A stretch of 60,000 nt of DNA from Adiantum capillus-veneris (lineage: Eukaryota; Streptophyta; Polypodiopsida; Polypodiales; Pteridaceae). Below, one piece after another: positions 23,794-34,936 of the stretch. The stretch lies in the NCBI GenBank assembly GCA_014529385.2, contig CM043951.1:112888469-112948468 (forward strand). Reading direction: 5' to 3'. Positions within the stretch are counted from its first letter, which is position 1. Each line of letters begins with the position of its first letter. A program made the position numbers and the translations under genes. The notes beneath the pieces were generated by a model. The model was not told the origin of the DNA and ran no database searches. It saw only the letters and a list, made by a program, of their open reading frames with translations.

Positions 23794-24921
23794 TGTAACA
23801 TTTAATGGCCTAGTAACTTGTGTGTAGTGGAAAATATCATGAACATAGTGAGCATTTCATTAGAATAGATTCCTAATGAGAATAACAAGAGTGCTTGGGT
23901 GGAGAGAGAAACAAAAAGTATAACACCTAGTTAGATAGCATGAACAATACTAAAAAAAAATCGACCGGATTTACATGGAGTTAGTCCCCCCTCCAAAATG
24001 CTTTGCATTATGGTTTCTCCCATCAAGAGATAAATTTTAGAATACAATTGTTTGTGTTCGTTCAACACTAGCTAGTGCAATGAAGACACATCATCAATTA
24101 CCTCACGGTCTCAGACCCAAGACCTCACACACCCTCAAAGATGGTGAGAGCTAGCGGGGTATGAGAGTGGATTGAAAGGAAGAAGGAGTAGTCTTACAAG
24201 AAATATGTACATATCCTCACATAATCATTCATATTAGCATAGCTTATCTTATTAATTAGCATGGCAGAGGAGATGAGCATGCATTGAAGCTTGTCTCTTG
24301 GTTGGATTTGCATCACAACGCCAAGAGTTGTTGGTGTAGGCCCCCCTTCTCACAAGATTGGAGTAGGTGATAAGCTTTCCATTAAAGCTTGGGAAGGCGA
24401 GAGAGATTCTTATTACTCCAGACATGGACTAGTGTGAGTGTGTATGCAATAATTCCTTGAGAAAATCAGCCCCCTCTCTCTCTCTTGGTCGCCCCCTGTT
24501 GCCATTTGCTCATGCTCACACCCTATTGGACCTCTCCAGGCCAATGTAATTTCAAGAGCATAAGTGATAGCCTTGTAACATGTGTCCCCCTTACCCCTTT
24601 TGCGAGATCGCTAGGTAATTAATTAATGAAACTAAACTCTCATTGGACCCCTTTGTCTCCTGGCCAATACAAATCAAGTAAGCCATTGGGGTGTTCAATG
24701 CTCATTGGACGCCTTGGGAGATTGTCCAATACTCTTCTAGAGATCTTAATTCCTATTGCTTATTATATTAAGTGTTTTTAAATTAATTAAACTAGATTTA
24801 CTCTAGCCTAATTTTCATTGGTCCACCTCCATGGTCATCCAATAGGATTTGAGTACACCTTATGGGCATTTGGGCTAGGGAGCTAACATGTGTCCCTTTT
24901 TCCCCTTGTGTAAAGGAAGCT

Positions 24922-24968
<47 letters not shown>

Positions 24969-25356
24969 TTCTCTCTCATCCCCTACTTCCAAGGATCGTC
25001 CCCTCCTAAATATGACTCTTTGAAGTCATTTTGGCACACACACTAAGCATCTAATTTTCCTAGTGATTGACCTTTGGACACAACCTTTGAATTTTAGAAC
25101 CTTAGCATTTTGGAAGTCTTAATGGGTTGAACCTTAGGGTCTTTTAAGCCCATTGTTGCACATTGCTCTTTTGCAGATGGCCCCCCCTTTGGATCCCTAT
25201 TTTCTCTCCTTTGGATCCCTATTGTGGCCAGTCTGTCAGCTTAACCAATATTCTAGCTTTTTCTCCCCTAGCACTTCCCCATATTAAATGATCATTTTAA
25301 CATGAGAACTTATCATTCATGAGAATTAGATATTAGTTTTTATGACATCACCTCTC
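23794..25356 (-). mobile_element. Element B/D 5' LTR
   Basis: It begins TGTAACATTTAATGGCC at the primer site and runs to about 25356, where it meets an inverted LTR fragment inside CTCTCTTGA. A pure GT run occupies 24927-24964, while the matching place in the 3' LTR (15433-15450) has a much shorter run. The last part of the LTR, present at 15860-16146 in the other copy, is missing here. Confidence 0.75.
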
Positions 25357-25616
25357 TCTTGATGGGAGAATCTACAATACAAAAGCCTACTGGAGGGGGG
25401 ACTGACTCACAAAATCCGGTCCTCAAATGTTGTCAAGTTCTCTAAACTCTCTCTCTTGCAAAAGTATTGTTGATGCCAAGTTAGTTAAGTACTTTGATTA
25501 TATTTCTACTGCTTATTAAGTTCACCCTGTATGTTCTCAAAGTAGTCCCACAAAAATTCTCTCTTTAATACTCCTAACTCTGTTATTCTCAAACTTCATA
25601 GGCCATTTCCATTACA
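25357..25616 (+). mobile_element. Inverted LTR 5'-end fragment
   Basis: The reverse complement reads TGTAATGGAAATGGCCTATG at 25616, followed by text parallel to 9493-9750 of element A (GTGGGACTACTTTGAGAACA, ACTTTTGCA, AGAGAACTTGACAAC). It is about 260 bp of the start of an A-type LTR, in the opposite orientation to the neighbouring LTR. Confidence 0.75.
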
Positions 25617-28283
25617 TAAGCACCATGCTTCACTAGGTTCTAGTGCTTTTGAATTGAGAACTCATCACTACAATAAACCCTACACCATGTATGATGTGCA
25701 ATATAAAGTTACCTCTGATTCTCTTTAAGCTTAATGAGTATCGTGTATCTTTTGTATTTGTCTTGAATCCTGTTTTGTGTCTGACAGAGATGACATATAT
25801 TCACAACAATGGATGTTTTGATTGCACAAGCACGACTCAAGCTTGACAACATTGCAAGGTCTGCTATCTGTATCCAATTCCCTATGCCTATATGTTTGCT
25901 TGGCGCAACACATAAATTCTACGGGGCAGGGCGGCACGACTTCCGTTTCTTATAGTTTCTAGAGAGACCATAGTGCCAACTCTCCACCATACTTTTGTAT
26001 GGAACTTTTGCATTATGTGCAATTTATATTTAGCATTTTCACTTTGCTCCTAATTGCAATACAAAATGTTTAACTATTCACATTGCTTTTATGTAGCTTG
26101 ATTCCTCGAGTTTGCACAATTGGATGACACCCATATACAATTACCAAGTCGGTAGTGCACTTCAATTTTTATAGTCTACTGATGCTTTCTGCATTTTTTG
26201 AGTTTGACAAATATTTCTTTAATTAAGTTTAGCTATATGGTTTTCTCACTAGTACATGCATAATCTCAATCATCATATCTATATATCAAATAGATACACA
26301 ACTGGGCAATAAAGGTAGCCACTCATCATATATGTGATTCTTTTTTAGAATTTTTTCAATGCACTTTCTACTTGTTTACTTCAACGCTAGATCATTCGTA
26401 TCAATCTATGTATGTCCTATTATATTCTATAAATGTTCTATAGCAATGCCCACCAAGAAAGACTAGTTTGCATGAAAAAATGAGAGAGAAGAGCCTGAAC
26501 AACAGGTTGAACGGGAGAGGAATAAAGGGAGCAGCATGAAGGGAGAAGGCAGGTGAACAAAGAAGGGGTTTTTCTCTCAAGCTTGCGGGAACATGAGGAT
26601 CTCTCTCTCTCTCTCAATCTTTGAACAAGGAGGGAGGGCATTGGAAGCAAGCTCTCTCTTAAGATTTCAAAAAATCTCTTCCTTGAGCTATCATTAGAGA
26701 GGGAGAATAGGAGGACAAAGAAGGGGAGTTAGAAGAAAAAAGGACGCTTGCTCACTTTGTCGCTTGAAAGCCACCAATAAAGCAAGCTAAAAACAAGGGG
26801 GACATCTCTCTTGGTGAGCTTGGAGACCTTGAGGCAACCATAACTATAGAAATCAAGCAAGATAGGGTGGGATTCAAGGTTTCTCAATCTCTCTTGACAA
26901 ATCAAGGCAAGCAAGAAGGATTCTTGGGAGGTGGGAGATAGGAAAGAAAAGTTGAACTTAGTGAGGGCAAGCAAATGGGAGTTCTTTGGAAGGTGGAGCA
27001 TAGCCAAAATATCGACATGGCTCTCCCATAATGAGCAGCAGAAGCCCTAAATGAAGGGTATAAGTGGGAAGATCTCTCTATTTCTTGATGGATTTGATTA
27101 GCGAGCAGAGGGAAGCAAGTTTTTCACTCCAAATCAAGATAGAAGGAGGAATTGCGACATATCAAGAAGGTTGTGCAAAAGGATGTGTTCTACTGGATAG
27201 AGAGTAGGAAAAAATCGAGCGAGTAGAGGCAGAAGGGAAAATTTTGGGAGCTAAAGAGCAAGGGATCGAGTAGTACAGGGTGGGATGTGCCTTGGGTTTG
27301 CGGATTGCTTCCATCGAGTTGGGGATATTTTATTAGGGGTTTGCAAATCAAAAGGAATACCCAATGGCCTATGCAACCGATTTATAATAGGGTTTTCATC
27401 TATCAAGAATTGGAAGCATCTACTGGTTGCCAGCATCAATTAAATGTCAATTCTGGTTTTGATTTATTTTTCACCGTTACTTTGTTTTGAGTTGGGATTT
27501 TCTCCCATGATTGCTCTCTAAACCTCACTATATCTTGTCACTAACACTAAATAACTCCTATTTACAGTTGTTTCACTTGGTTTACACCTTGGTTGATTAT
27601 CCATCTACAACTAGAAGCTGCTCACTTTGCTGCTCGACCTTGGAGAACTGCCCACTCCGACACTAGGGGAGAGGGCACGGGAGCGGTGCTAGCAACGGAC
27701 CGCGGGGGGGGGGGCACTAGTAGAGGAAGGGAGCAATAACAATCACCACTTTTGTATACATTCTGAAAGAAACAATACAATGTGTAAAATTTTGAAACAA
27801 TATGAAGTGTACATTTTTGAAACAATGAGATGTTTGAGAGGCACAAAGTGTCTTTGTATTCATTACTTTGGAGTGCACATATCGGATGGCATGGCATTGC
27901 AACTCATTCCGTGCATAACATATCTCACTCCGAACTCTGCTCACCTTTCAGCTTTGTTAACTTGCACCACTCTTTTGAGGATAGAGGAGGTGAGGGGGTG
28001 TGCCATGGGTACACTCCCATAGAGCAAGGGCAGTCCTTGGCCTTCATGGACCCTCTGTGAGAAAACAATGAACTCAAAAATATGGTTCCCCTATCAGCAA
28101 CACAACATAGGAGACAATTGCTTGCAGTGCTCCGTAGCGATCTCTAGAGAGGGTGATGAAGAAATGCTTTCTTCTCCCCTCCCCTGTGGGTTTCCACTGA
28201 GCGTATCAGCCGGTGATTCGGCATAGGTTGTTCCACTTCCCCCTCCTTCTCTAACCGGCCATGCCCGTGTGTCTTCTTTTTCC

Positions 28284-28285
<2 letters not shown>
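25617..28285. other. Gene-free stretch
   Basis: I see no supported gene. 26440-27260 is purine-rich (GAGAG and AAGAAG text), 27703-27714 is a G-run, and the rest is mixed AT-rich DNA. Short frames on both strands overlap and lack recognisable motifs. Confidence 0.4.

Positions 28286-28343
<58 letters not shown>
28286..28343. repeat. (GA)n microsatellite
   Basis: A pure GA dinucleotide run of 58 bp. Confidence 0.95.
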
Positions 28344-28344
<1 letters not shown>

Positions 28345-29107
28345 AAGTTCATGTAGGACCTTTTCCAAAAATTGCTCCACGCCTTGCTTGGCTAAACTTA
28401 GCGTTGATACCATTGTGAGACCTGATCAGCGTATGGAAGTATAATCTCCATCCGACCTTTTGCCCCTTTATATAGGTAACCCCCGAGCTTGGTTTAGACT
28501 AGCCCCTGGCCTTTGGCCCTTAGCCTTACAATCTCTACATGTATGTATGGGTGAGAGTGAGAGAGAGAGAAAGTGTGGACCTCCCATGGCGAGCTTGAAT
28601 GTCGAGGAGAAGGGGAGAGAGAGAGAGGGGGGGGGGGGGGGGACAAAGAGACTGTCGTGTGGAAGTAGAAAATTCCTTCATTTTGCAAGAGTCGCGTATG
28701 CAACGTTTGATAGTTTACAAGTGTCGCTATCTGTGTCACAAATTCTTGTTGAAACACAAACTTCAATGTTTAATTTCAAAATAACTTGTTTTAGGTGGCC
28801 TCACACAAGAGACGATAGATCATCTTGTATGTTTCTAAATTACATGGTACTAGATCCAGTGTTTGAGAAAACACTTGTAGAGGTTATAAAGGGTGCATAA
28901 TTGTTAAGTTTATTCAAATTTTGGTTAAATCCATAAGATTTGTGTTATTTTCTACTTTCCATGTAGGCATGGACAAGATATATATTAAAAGACGCGCTTT
29001 GGATTAAGCAGAACAACAGAAAAAGAAGAACCTTGCAAAGGTATAGAACGTGAGAAAGGTTTGACATTTTGTTGAAAGAAGAAAAGGACAAAGTGAGGCG
29101 ATGGTGA
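28344..29107. other. Spacer 3' of the tetraspanin gene
   Basis: GTTGATACCATTGTGAGACC (about 28403-28422) resembles a decayed primer site and LTR start. CCTTTATATAGG near 28465 is TATA-like on either strand. GA runs and a 16-base G-run (28627-28642) follow. The last 150 bp before 29107 would be the 3' UTR of the tetraspanin gene. TTTATT near 28910 is a possible minus-strand polyadenylation signal. Confidence 0.35.
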
Positions 29108-30351
29108 TTATAAGGCTTGACAGCCAACGCAGTAGATGACAATGAGAGCCCCGGCAACGACAGCGACACCAATGGCCAGCTTCTGCCAATTAGTAACGAT
29201 GGACTGCATGACTCCAGCGGGGCAGGCATCGCAGTCGAAACACCGCGTGTCTGCATTGTTGTTGAAGGTGGTGCAGTCCGGATCTGCGCCGGAATTGGCG
29301 GGACTCACGTATGCCCCGTTCACTACCGAGTATTGGCACACGTCCGGTGGTATGCAGCATCCTTTCTGTATTTGTTCACAAAGTCATATTGGGAGCATCA
29401 TAATATAGTCACCAATGCATCTCTTGCAGATCTTCATCTATGCATGCACATGCATGCTTGTATGTGTGTGCATAAGCATACATATATAAAGATACATGTG
29501 TTTGTGCACATATGTGTGCGTTCATACACGTGTATGGGTATGCGAGCATGTATACTGAGGTGCATGTATACATCGATCAAATCCATGGATGCACTTGTGT
29601 ATGCATGCATTGTATGTATGTGAACAAGCATACATGTACATGCATGACATGTGTATGCATGTACAAGTATTCTAGCATGTCAATAAGCATGCAGTACATT
29701 AGAACTATGTCTGTTTGTGTCTGTATGTATGTGTGTATTTATGTGTACGGATACGCATCCATGTATGTATGAGTCTTTGGATGCTTTCATTATGTTCATA
29801 TGCATGTATTTAGTGTCTGTACCCATTTGAACAGGGAGGAAACTTACATAAGTGTCCAAGGCAATGTAGTTGACAATATTGGAGAGTAAAGCAGTGGAAG
29901 ACATGTAGCTAAAGAAGCACATTTTGGAGTCACTGATGCAAGAGCGAATGCGCTTCCAGGTTGTGGGATCTTCAACTTGTTTCTGCAGCCATTCCGAGTA
30001 GTCGCCGATCCTATACTGCTTGTAGCTGACATTGGCCAACGCCTTTGCCGCGGACTTGTGGGTGACCACAAAGGAGAAGATTGCAAAGGCCACACATGCC
30101 AGTATGAGCACAAGCATGAGAAGTAGATAGATCCTCAGCAAGATGCCAATCTTGAAGAAGGCAGATACCAATGCTACTACAGAAATTGCAGCTATAAAGA
30201 CGCCAAACACTAGTATCGGAGAGTGTAGAAACTGTAGACATGTCTCGGAGTCCTTTGTAGCTAGCCATGCCCCGAGTCCGGCGATTGCAACGCCGAAAAA
30301 TGTAGTGATCACATTGAACACCACTAGTAACAGGTTGCTTATCCCTCCCAT
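29108..30351 (-). CDS. Tetraspanin family protein, two exons
   Basis: Plant tetraspanins are four-pass membrane proteins that organise microdomains at the plasma membrane and act in development and cell signalling. Exon 1 is 30351-29848 (168 codons) and ends at GTAAGT. Exon 2 is 29365-29108 (85 codons plus TAA), starts after ACAG and keeps phase. The 253-residue product has membrane segments at about 7-30, 43-66, 71-95 and 224-248. The N-terminus is MGGISNLLLVVFNVITTFFG. The large extracellular loop holds KGCCIPPDVC, right at the splice junction, and later DCTTFNNN and CFDCDACPAGV, matching the plant pattern GCCKPP...DC...CYxCDSCKAG. The C-terminal tail is short (IYCVGCQAL), with cysteines that could be palmitoylated. 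The length is slightly below the usual 270. There are no stops or frameshifts. It is the only intact host-type gene here. The member of the family is not identified. Confidence 0.93.
29366..29847 (-). other. Tetraspanin intron with alternating purine-pyrimidine text
   Basis: The 482-bp intron has the consensus ends GTAAGT and ACAG. About 29430-29790 is dominated by TGCATG, TGTATG and ACATGTATAC-like words, a diverged alternating purine-pyrimidine sequence that reads as pseudo-coding frames on both strands. Confidence 0.85.
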
Positions 30352-31248
30352 GGCTTCAGCTTCCCCTTGTTCTCAACAGTCTTGAGCAAGGATGTGAGGA
30401 TAGAAGCCGTCGAAGCAACGTCAACGGCGTGTCTGCATGGTGCTTTTGTGGGTTATTGGTAATGGCAATCTGTGGAATATGAGTAGATGGAAAATCACAT
30501 TTATGCAGAGTTTCTCTCAATGTTAAGTGAATTGTGCATCTTTCATAGACTGTGCATGCGCACGCACGGGCATGCGCACCCACACACGCACACAAAAATG
30601 TACTACTTCGTTTCTTGCCTTTTCCTCAAATTTTGAAGAGAGAGCAAAGTGTTGAGTACATTACCTGCAGTGTAGAATTATAAGCTGTAGAAGGTGGAGG
30701 TGCAGCTATGCCGGAGAGCATGAGAGGTGCAGGCAGAGCGACCCTTGGACAGCTTCTCCAGGGCTGGCCATATTCAAGGCTACATCATGCACAAGAGAAG
30801 ATGACGTAATCTGCAAATGTCGCCCAAGAAGATGATCGTATGGCATTGGCGGTTATAAAAACCTCCCTCCCGCTCACTTGAATTGTATACGAGTATGACT
30901 TTTTGGTCCCTTACCTCACTGAATTTGCCTTTGAATTCGCTACACTTTCATCCTTATATATAAAAAAAAAAGCAAAACTCACAATTGTGAGTGATTTATA
31001 TTAATCAACCCAAATAGTTACAAGGTCTTGTCATGTTCGTGTTGAGCCATGACATCATCCAGGGACACAATTTACATTGGCTATTAGGGCAGCCACCCCA
31101 ACCAACTAGTGGGTAAACGTGAGGGGCTTTTGACACACCCGCTACGGTTCAACCCTTGCGACATACGGGTGTGGGTGTCAACACAATCTAGTAAAACTAG
31201 CTGATATAAACATCAGATTGGAAGAAGAAAGAAAGAAAGTGGATGGAC
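30352..31248. other. Tetraspanin 5' flank and a possible SINE-like remnant
   Basis: The 5' UTR and promoter should lie in about 30352-30900. GATGACGTAA near 30800 contains the bZIP core TGACGT. No good minus-strand TATA box is visible. At 31128-31181, TTGACACACCCG and CGGGTGTGGGTGTCAA form an imperfect inverted repeat enclosing GGTTCAACCCTTG, which resembles a polymerase III B box. A tRNA-derived SINE is possible but unproven. Confidence 0.3.
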
Positions 31249-31842
31249 ACTTTAAAGGGCTCCCCATAGGGTAAAAGGGCCAATAAAAAACCGGGGCCCA
31301 ATAATGAGACACAAGTCACGGACACAAATAACCCAATATTAGTCCAAAATATTTTCATTTCTATAGCCATTTTTTAACGTGGCCCAAAAAAATTTACAAG
31401 GCCAGTTCTGGCTTACAAAGGGTCCATCTGTGCATTTGTCCACGTACATCAAGGATTACAGCTGGACCACGACCACCTCTGCACACCTTTGTTAAATGAT
31501 TAACTCTAATAAGCTCTCAGACGCCTTCGCGCCAAAGTCGGCCACTTGATGATCCACTACCTGCACATAAATGACCATTCTCAGCAATGATGCTTCACAA
31601 TACACAGATACATCATACAATCCACAGGACACACAGACAATCGTTAAGAGTTGCACTCTTGTTGCCCGTACTATATAATCAAAACCAGAACAGCTTCAAT
31701 AGGTAAGCACCAACCAAGCCACCCACACCACTGCCTCAATTTAGCACAAGCCAACCCACCCACACCACCTTCATAGAGTAGAAACTTTACAGAGTATCCA
31801 CTACAAAAAACAAGCGCCAACAACCAGCACATAGATGAAGCT

Positions 31843-32304
31843 GTGCCTTATCAGAAGAGACACCTTTATAAGTTTGTTGAACACAAGCACAACAACCCCT
31901 CTCATCTACATGCTAAACTATTCACCTTAGGCTGCTACATATTCAATCGCAAACAACAGTTAAGCAATGCAAGCACTCGCATGATGACTTCAAGAGCCCC
32001 ATGTGAATGCAAAGCCTGCTTGATACAGAGGCATCCAGGGCTCGAGGGTCTTCTTTGTACTTCACAGCTGCTGCACAAGAACGGTGGAAGAGTTTGCTGT
32101 TGCGGGAAGGTACATGTCCTGCCCATTTTTATGTGTAGATTACCTCGCAACCAAGCACCATTCATTTCACCAAAACTCCCTTCATCTTCAACTACACAAA
32201 AGAAGACAGCCGAAAATCTCCATTTACCCTCTCCTAAACCTGCTCCCAAAAGAAAGTTTTCAGTGAAGGAATACTCCAAGCTCTTGGAACCAGCTTTGGA
32301 TTAG
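31843..32304 (+). CDS. Unrecognised frame upstream of the transposase
   Basis: A 153-codon frame contains CECKACL and CCCGKV cysteine groups and a basic C-terminus (KPAPKRKFSVKEYSKLLEP). I do not recognise it. It lies in the 5' part of the putative transposon and could be a 5' exon, a second protein or chance. Stop codons separate it from the transposase frame, which is in a different frame. Confidence 0.25.
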   Translation: MPYQKRHLYKFVEHKHNNPSHLHAKLFTLGCYIFNRKQQLSNASTRMMTSRAPCECKACLIQRHPGLEGLLCTSQLLHKNGGRVCCCGKVHVLPIFMCRLPRNQAPFISPKLPSSSTTQKKTAENLHLPSPKPAPKRKFSVKEYSKLLEPALD

Positions 32305-32440
32305 ATCTTTGTGCTTTACTCAAGAGTAAGAACATTCTTCTACCTTCTTCACTTCATGAGTTTATGAGCCACCTTATCAATTTCAATCTGTGTAATCAAT
32401 CAGCCGTAACATCTTTTCTTGACATGCAGCAAATCCGAAA

Positions 32441-34936
32441 ATGCCAAAAAGAAAGCAAGAAAACCATACACCAGCAAGGTCTAAAGGCAACCGACTACAT
32501 GCATCTGATCTTCAACAACATTCCCACATCACATCCCCACAAAGCAAGTGCAAGAAGAAAGTGCAATTCATGGATGAGAGTAGAGACAATGTCTCTCCAC
32601 CAATCAGAGACCAACATCAAAACTTCATCGTCCAACCATCAGCAAGACAGCAACACCGACAGTACCATAAACCTCTCTCCACATCACCTAAAACCACCAA
32701 CAAGCCAACATCATCTACAAGTAAAATCAAACCTCTTCTTAAACAAGCAAAGCCCAACTTTTCAAAAAGGACATCACCAAACACAAGGACTTCATTGACG
32801 AACCTCACAAAAGCTGTTCAAGACAGTGCATGCCACTTGCCAACTGAAGGTGAAGCAGAACTGCCAAAGACTCCTCATAAAATCAAGAAACGTACTGTTT
32901 TGAGATGGACAGAGCTGGATATGGCCAAGGCATTGCAAGCACGTGAAGACGGCCTGTCATTAAGAAAATGCTCCTTGCAATTTGGAATTAGTAGATCTGC
33001 TATAACAAATTGGGAGGAAGGGAGAACTCAGAAAAAGAAAAAAGGTCCGCCAACTCAGCTGAGTAATGAGGAAGAAGATGCTTTGCTACAGTGGATTTTT
33101 TAAAAATGTGAATCAGGACATGGAGTTTCTGTCTTGGATGTCAAACTCAACGTTGCAGAAATATGTCAAACGAGGCATACAATGTTCTCAAATGGAATTC
33201 CAGGCAAGAGCTGGTGGGAGGGATTTCGCAGAAGACATCCTAACCTAGTCTTCAGAGTTTCCGAAGGGCTAGACCAATCAAGAGCTAGCTGGTTTAGGCT
33301 AGAAATTGTTAAGTCACTTCATGAAAACCTTCTAAAGCTATACACGGAACACAACTACCCACCCACCAACATATGGAATGCGGATGAGACAGGTTTCCAA
33401 GGCTCTAGGGACAAGGGCATGAAAGTTCTTGCGAGAAAAGGAGCAAAAGCAGTGTATGGAGTCACATGTGATTCTCGTGAGTGGATGACTGTACTATGAT
33501 GTGTTAATGCAACAGGTCAAGCCATTCCCTCCTACTACATTTTTAAAGGAAGCCGCATCACAAGTAATTACATTCGGCATTGTGAGCTAGGGGCAGCAAT
33601 GGCCATGCCAAAAAAGGCTTGGATGACGGGAGAACTTTTCCAAGCATGGTTGGAGCACTTCAACAATGCCATAACTCAAACCATCGGTAAGTCTAGTAGA
33701 CATCTTCTAATCTTAGATGGGCATGGCAGTCATGTATCCCTAGATGTAGTAGAAAAATCTAATGCTGCAGGAATCGACATCATCACCTTGCCGACTCATA
33801 CCTCACATAAGCTACAACCTCTAGATGTGAGTGTTTTCAAGTCATTGAAGGTGCAATTTAGAAAGGAAAGAGACATTTGGCAACAGAAAACTTCATCTAG
33901 GCAAGCCACAAAAGCAGAACTTGCAACAACTGTTGCTAGGGCTATAGAATCTTCTTTCACAGAATCCAACATCACTGCTGGCTTTCGCGCAACAGGTATA
34001 TGGCCTTTAAATTTATCTGCAGTGCACTTTGAGGGCATGCCAAGCAAGCACATCAACATAGTTGAAGATGAAACTACGGAAATATTCAGAGAGGAGGATA
34101 ACATCGAAAATCTATCTCAAGTACCCAACACACCAATGCAGCCAAACATAGAAGACGAAGCAATAATTGCTTTGAACAACATGGCAGCACAGCTCGACGA
34201 AGACATATTGAGAGAACCTGGAGAGATAGCCACACCAATGACCTTCACACAGCTATTACAAGAAGAAGACATGTCCATCTTTCAAGGGCCTTCACAAGAA
34301 AGATTGTATACAGCCAATGATGAGAATGCAGGTAATGTACGTTTATTGGATTCAGACTATTCTTTTGGCAGCAATGATGCAAATTCTACACATGCAACTC
34401 AATCAAGAATGCAAGGTCTTGAAGATGAAAATCAAAATCCCAATCACCCCTCTCCACCAAGGCAAGCAGATAATAGTCAACGTTTCATTGATCTTTTGAA
34501 AATACCAACCACGGAGGTATGCATAAGGCAAGTGAATTGCGAAGCCTTTGTTGACTACACGAAGAGCCTAATACTCACTTCTACTCAGTACATGGAAAGT
34601 ATGAAAGCTAAAACCGCAAAGAAGGAAGAGATAGCAAAGAAAAAGGAGACAAAGCGCTTGGAGAAAGAGATGAAAAAAGCGCAAACTATAGCAGAAAAAG
34701 ATTCAGCAAAACAAAGAAGGATCGAGGCACAACAAGCAAGGCAATCACGCAAAGTCTGGGAGGCACAACAACAAGCTTTTGAACAGAGATTACGTTCAAT
34801 TCTATGGGAAGGTGGACCTACACATGACCTTTACATAAGGCCATTGCATGTCCCTAATCCATATCATGCATTGGCTCGAAGGCAAAGATTGGACAAAATG
34901 CGAGCCCAACCTAGTCAACCATCGACTGCTTTTTGA
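32441..34936 (+). pseudogene. pogo/Tigger-type transposase with two in-frame stops
   Basis: The enzyme would cut and paste its element using a DDE/D nuclease. One frame runs 832 codons, interrupted only by TAA at 33101-33103 and TGA at 33497-33499. Residues about 1-150 are basic and low-complexity. About 155-205 form a psq-type helix-turn-helix (MAKALQAREDGLSLRKCSLQ, FGISRSAITNWEEGR). About 220-290 form a second, CENP-B-like DNA-binding part (WWEGFRRRHPNLVFR). The catalytic core shows WNADETGFQ, LLILDGHGSHVSLDVV and LPTHTSHKLQPLDVSVFKSL, which carry the three acidic residues in DDE_1 order. The C-terminus is a long Lys/Glu-rich coiled coil (about residues 700-800). There is no frameshift in 2.5 kb. 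The first stop follows LLQWIF and the second follows EWMTVL, before CVNATGQAIPSYYIFKG. The copy is young or recently silenced. Confidence 0.88.

Larger units (their letters stand above)
14480..25356 (-). mobile_element. Chromodomain Ty3/gypsy element B/D, split by an insertion
   Basis: Two same-strand blocks fit as one element. The right block has a 5' LTR (23794-25356), a primer site, gag, protease, reverse transcriptase, RNase H and integrase down to 19210. The left block has the integrase C-terminus and chromodomain (16541-16188) and a 3' LTR ending at 16146. The integrase breaks at the same place, the KYYG box, in both blocks. The two LTR blocks are clearly closer to each other than to the LTR of element A. 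The DNA between (16542-19209) would be a later insertion. The alternative is two independent truncated copies of one family. Confidence 0.65.

Noticed and set aside
28144-28413. Frame encoding a long Leu-Ser run
   Set aside because: It is the translation of the GA microsatellite, not a protein-coding gene.
29117-29772. Plus-strand frames rich in Cys, Met and His
   Set aside because: Antisense to the tetraspanin second exon and products of the alternating TGTATG/TGCATG intron text.
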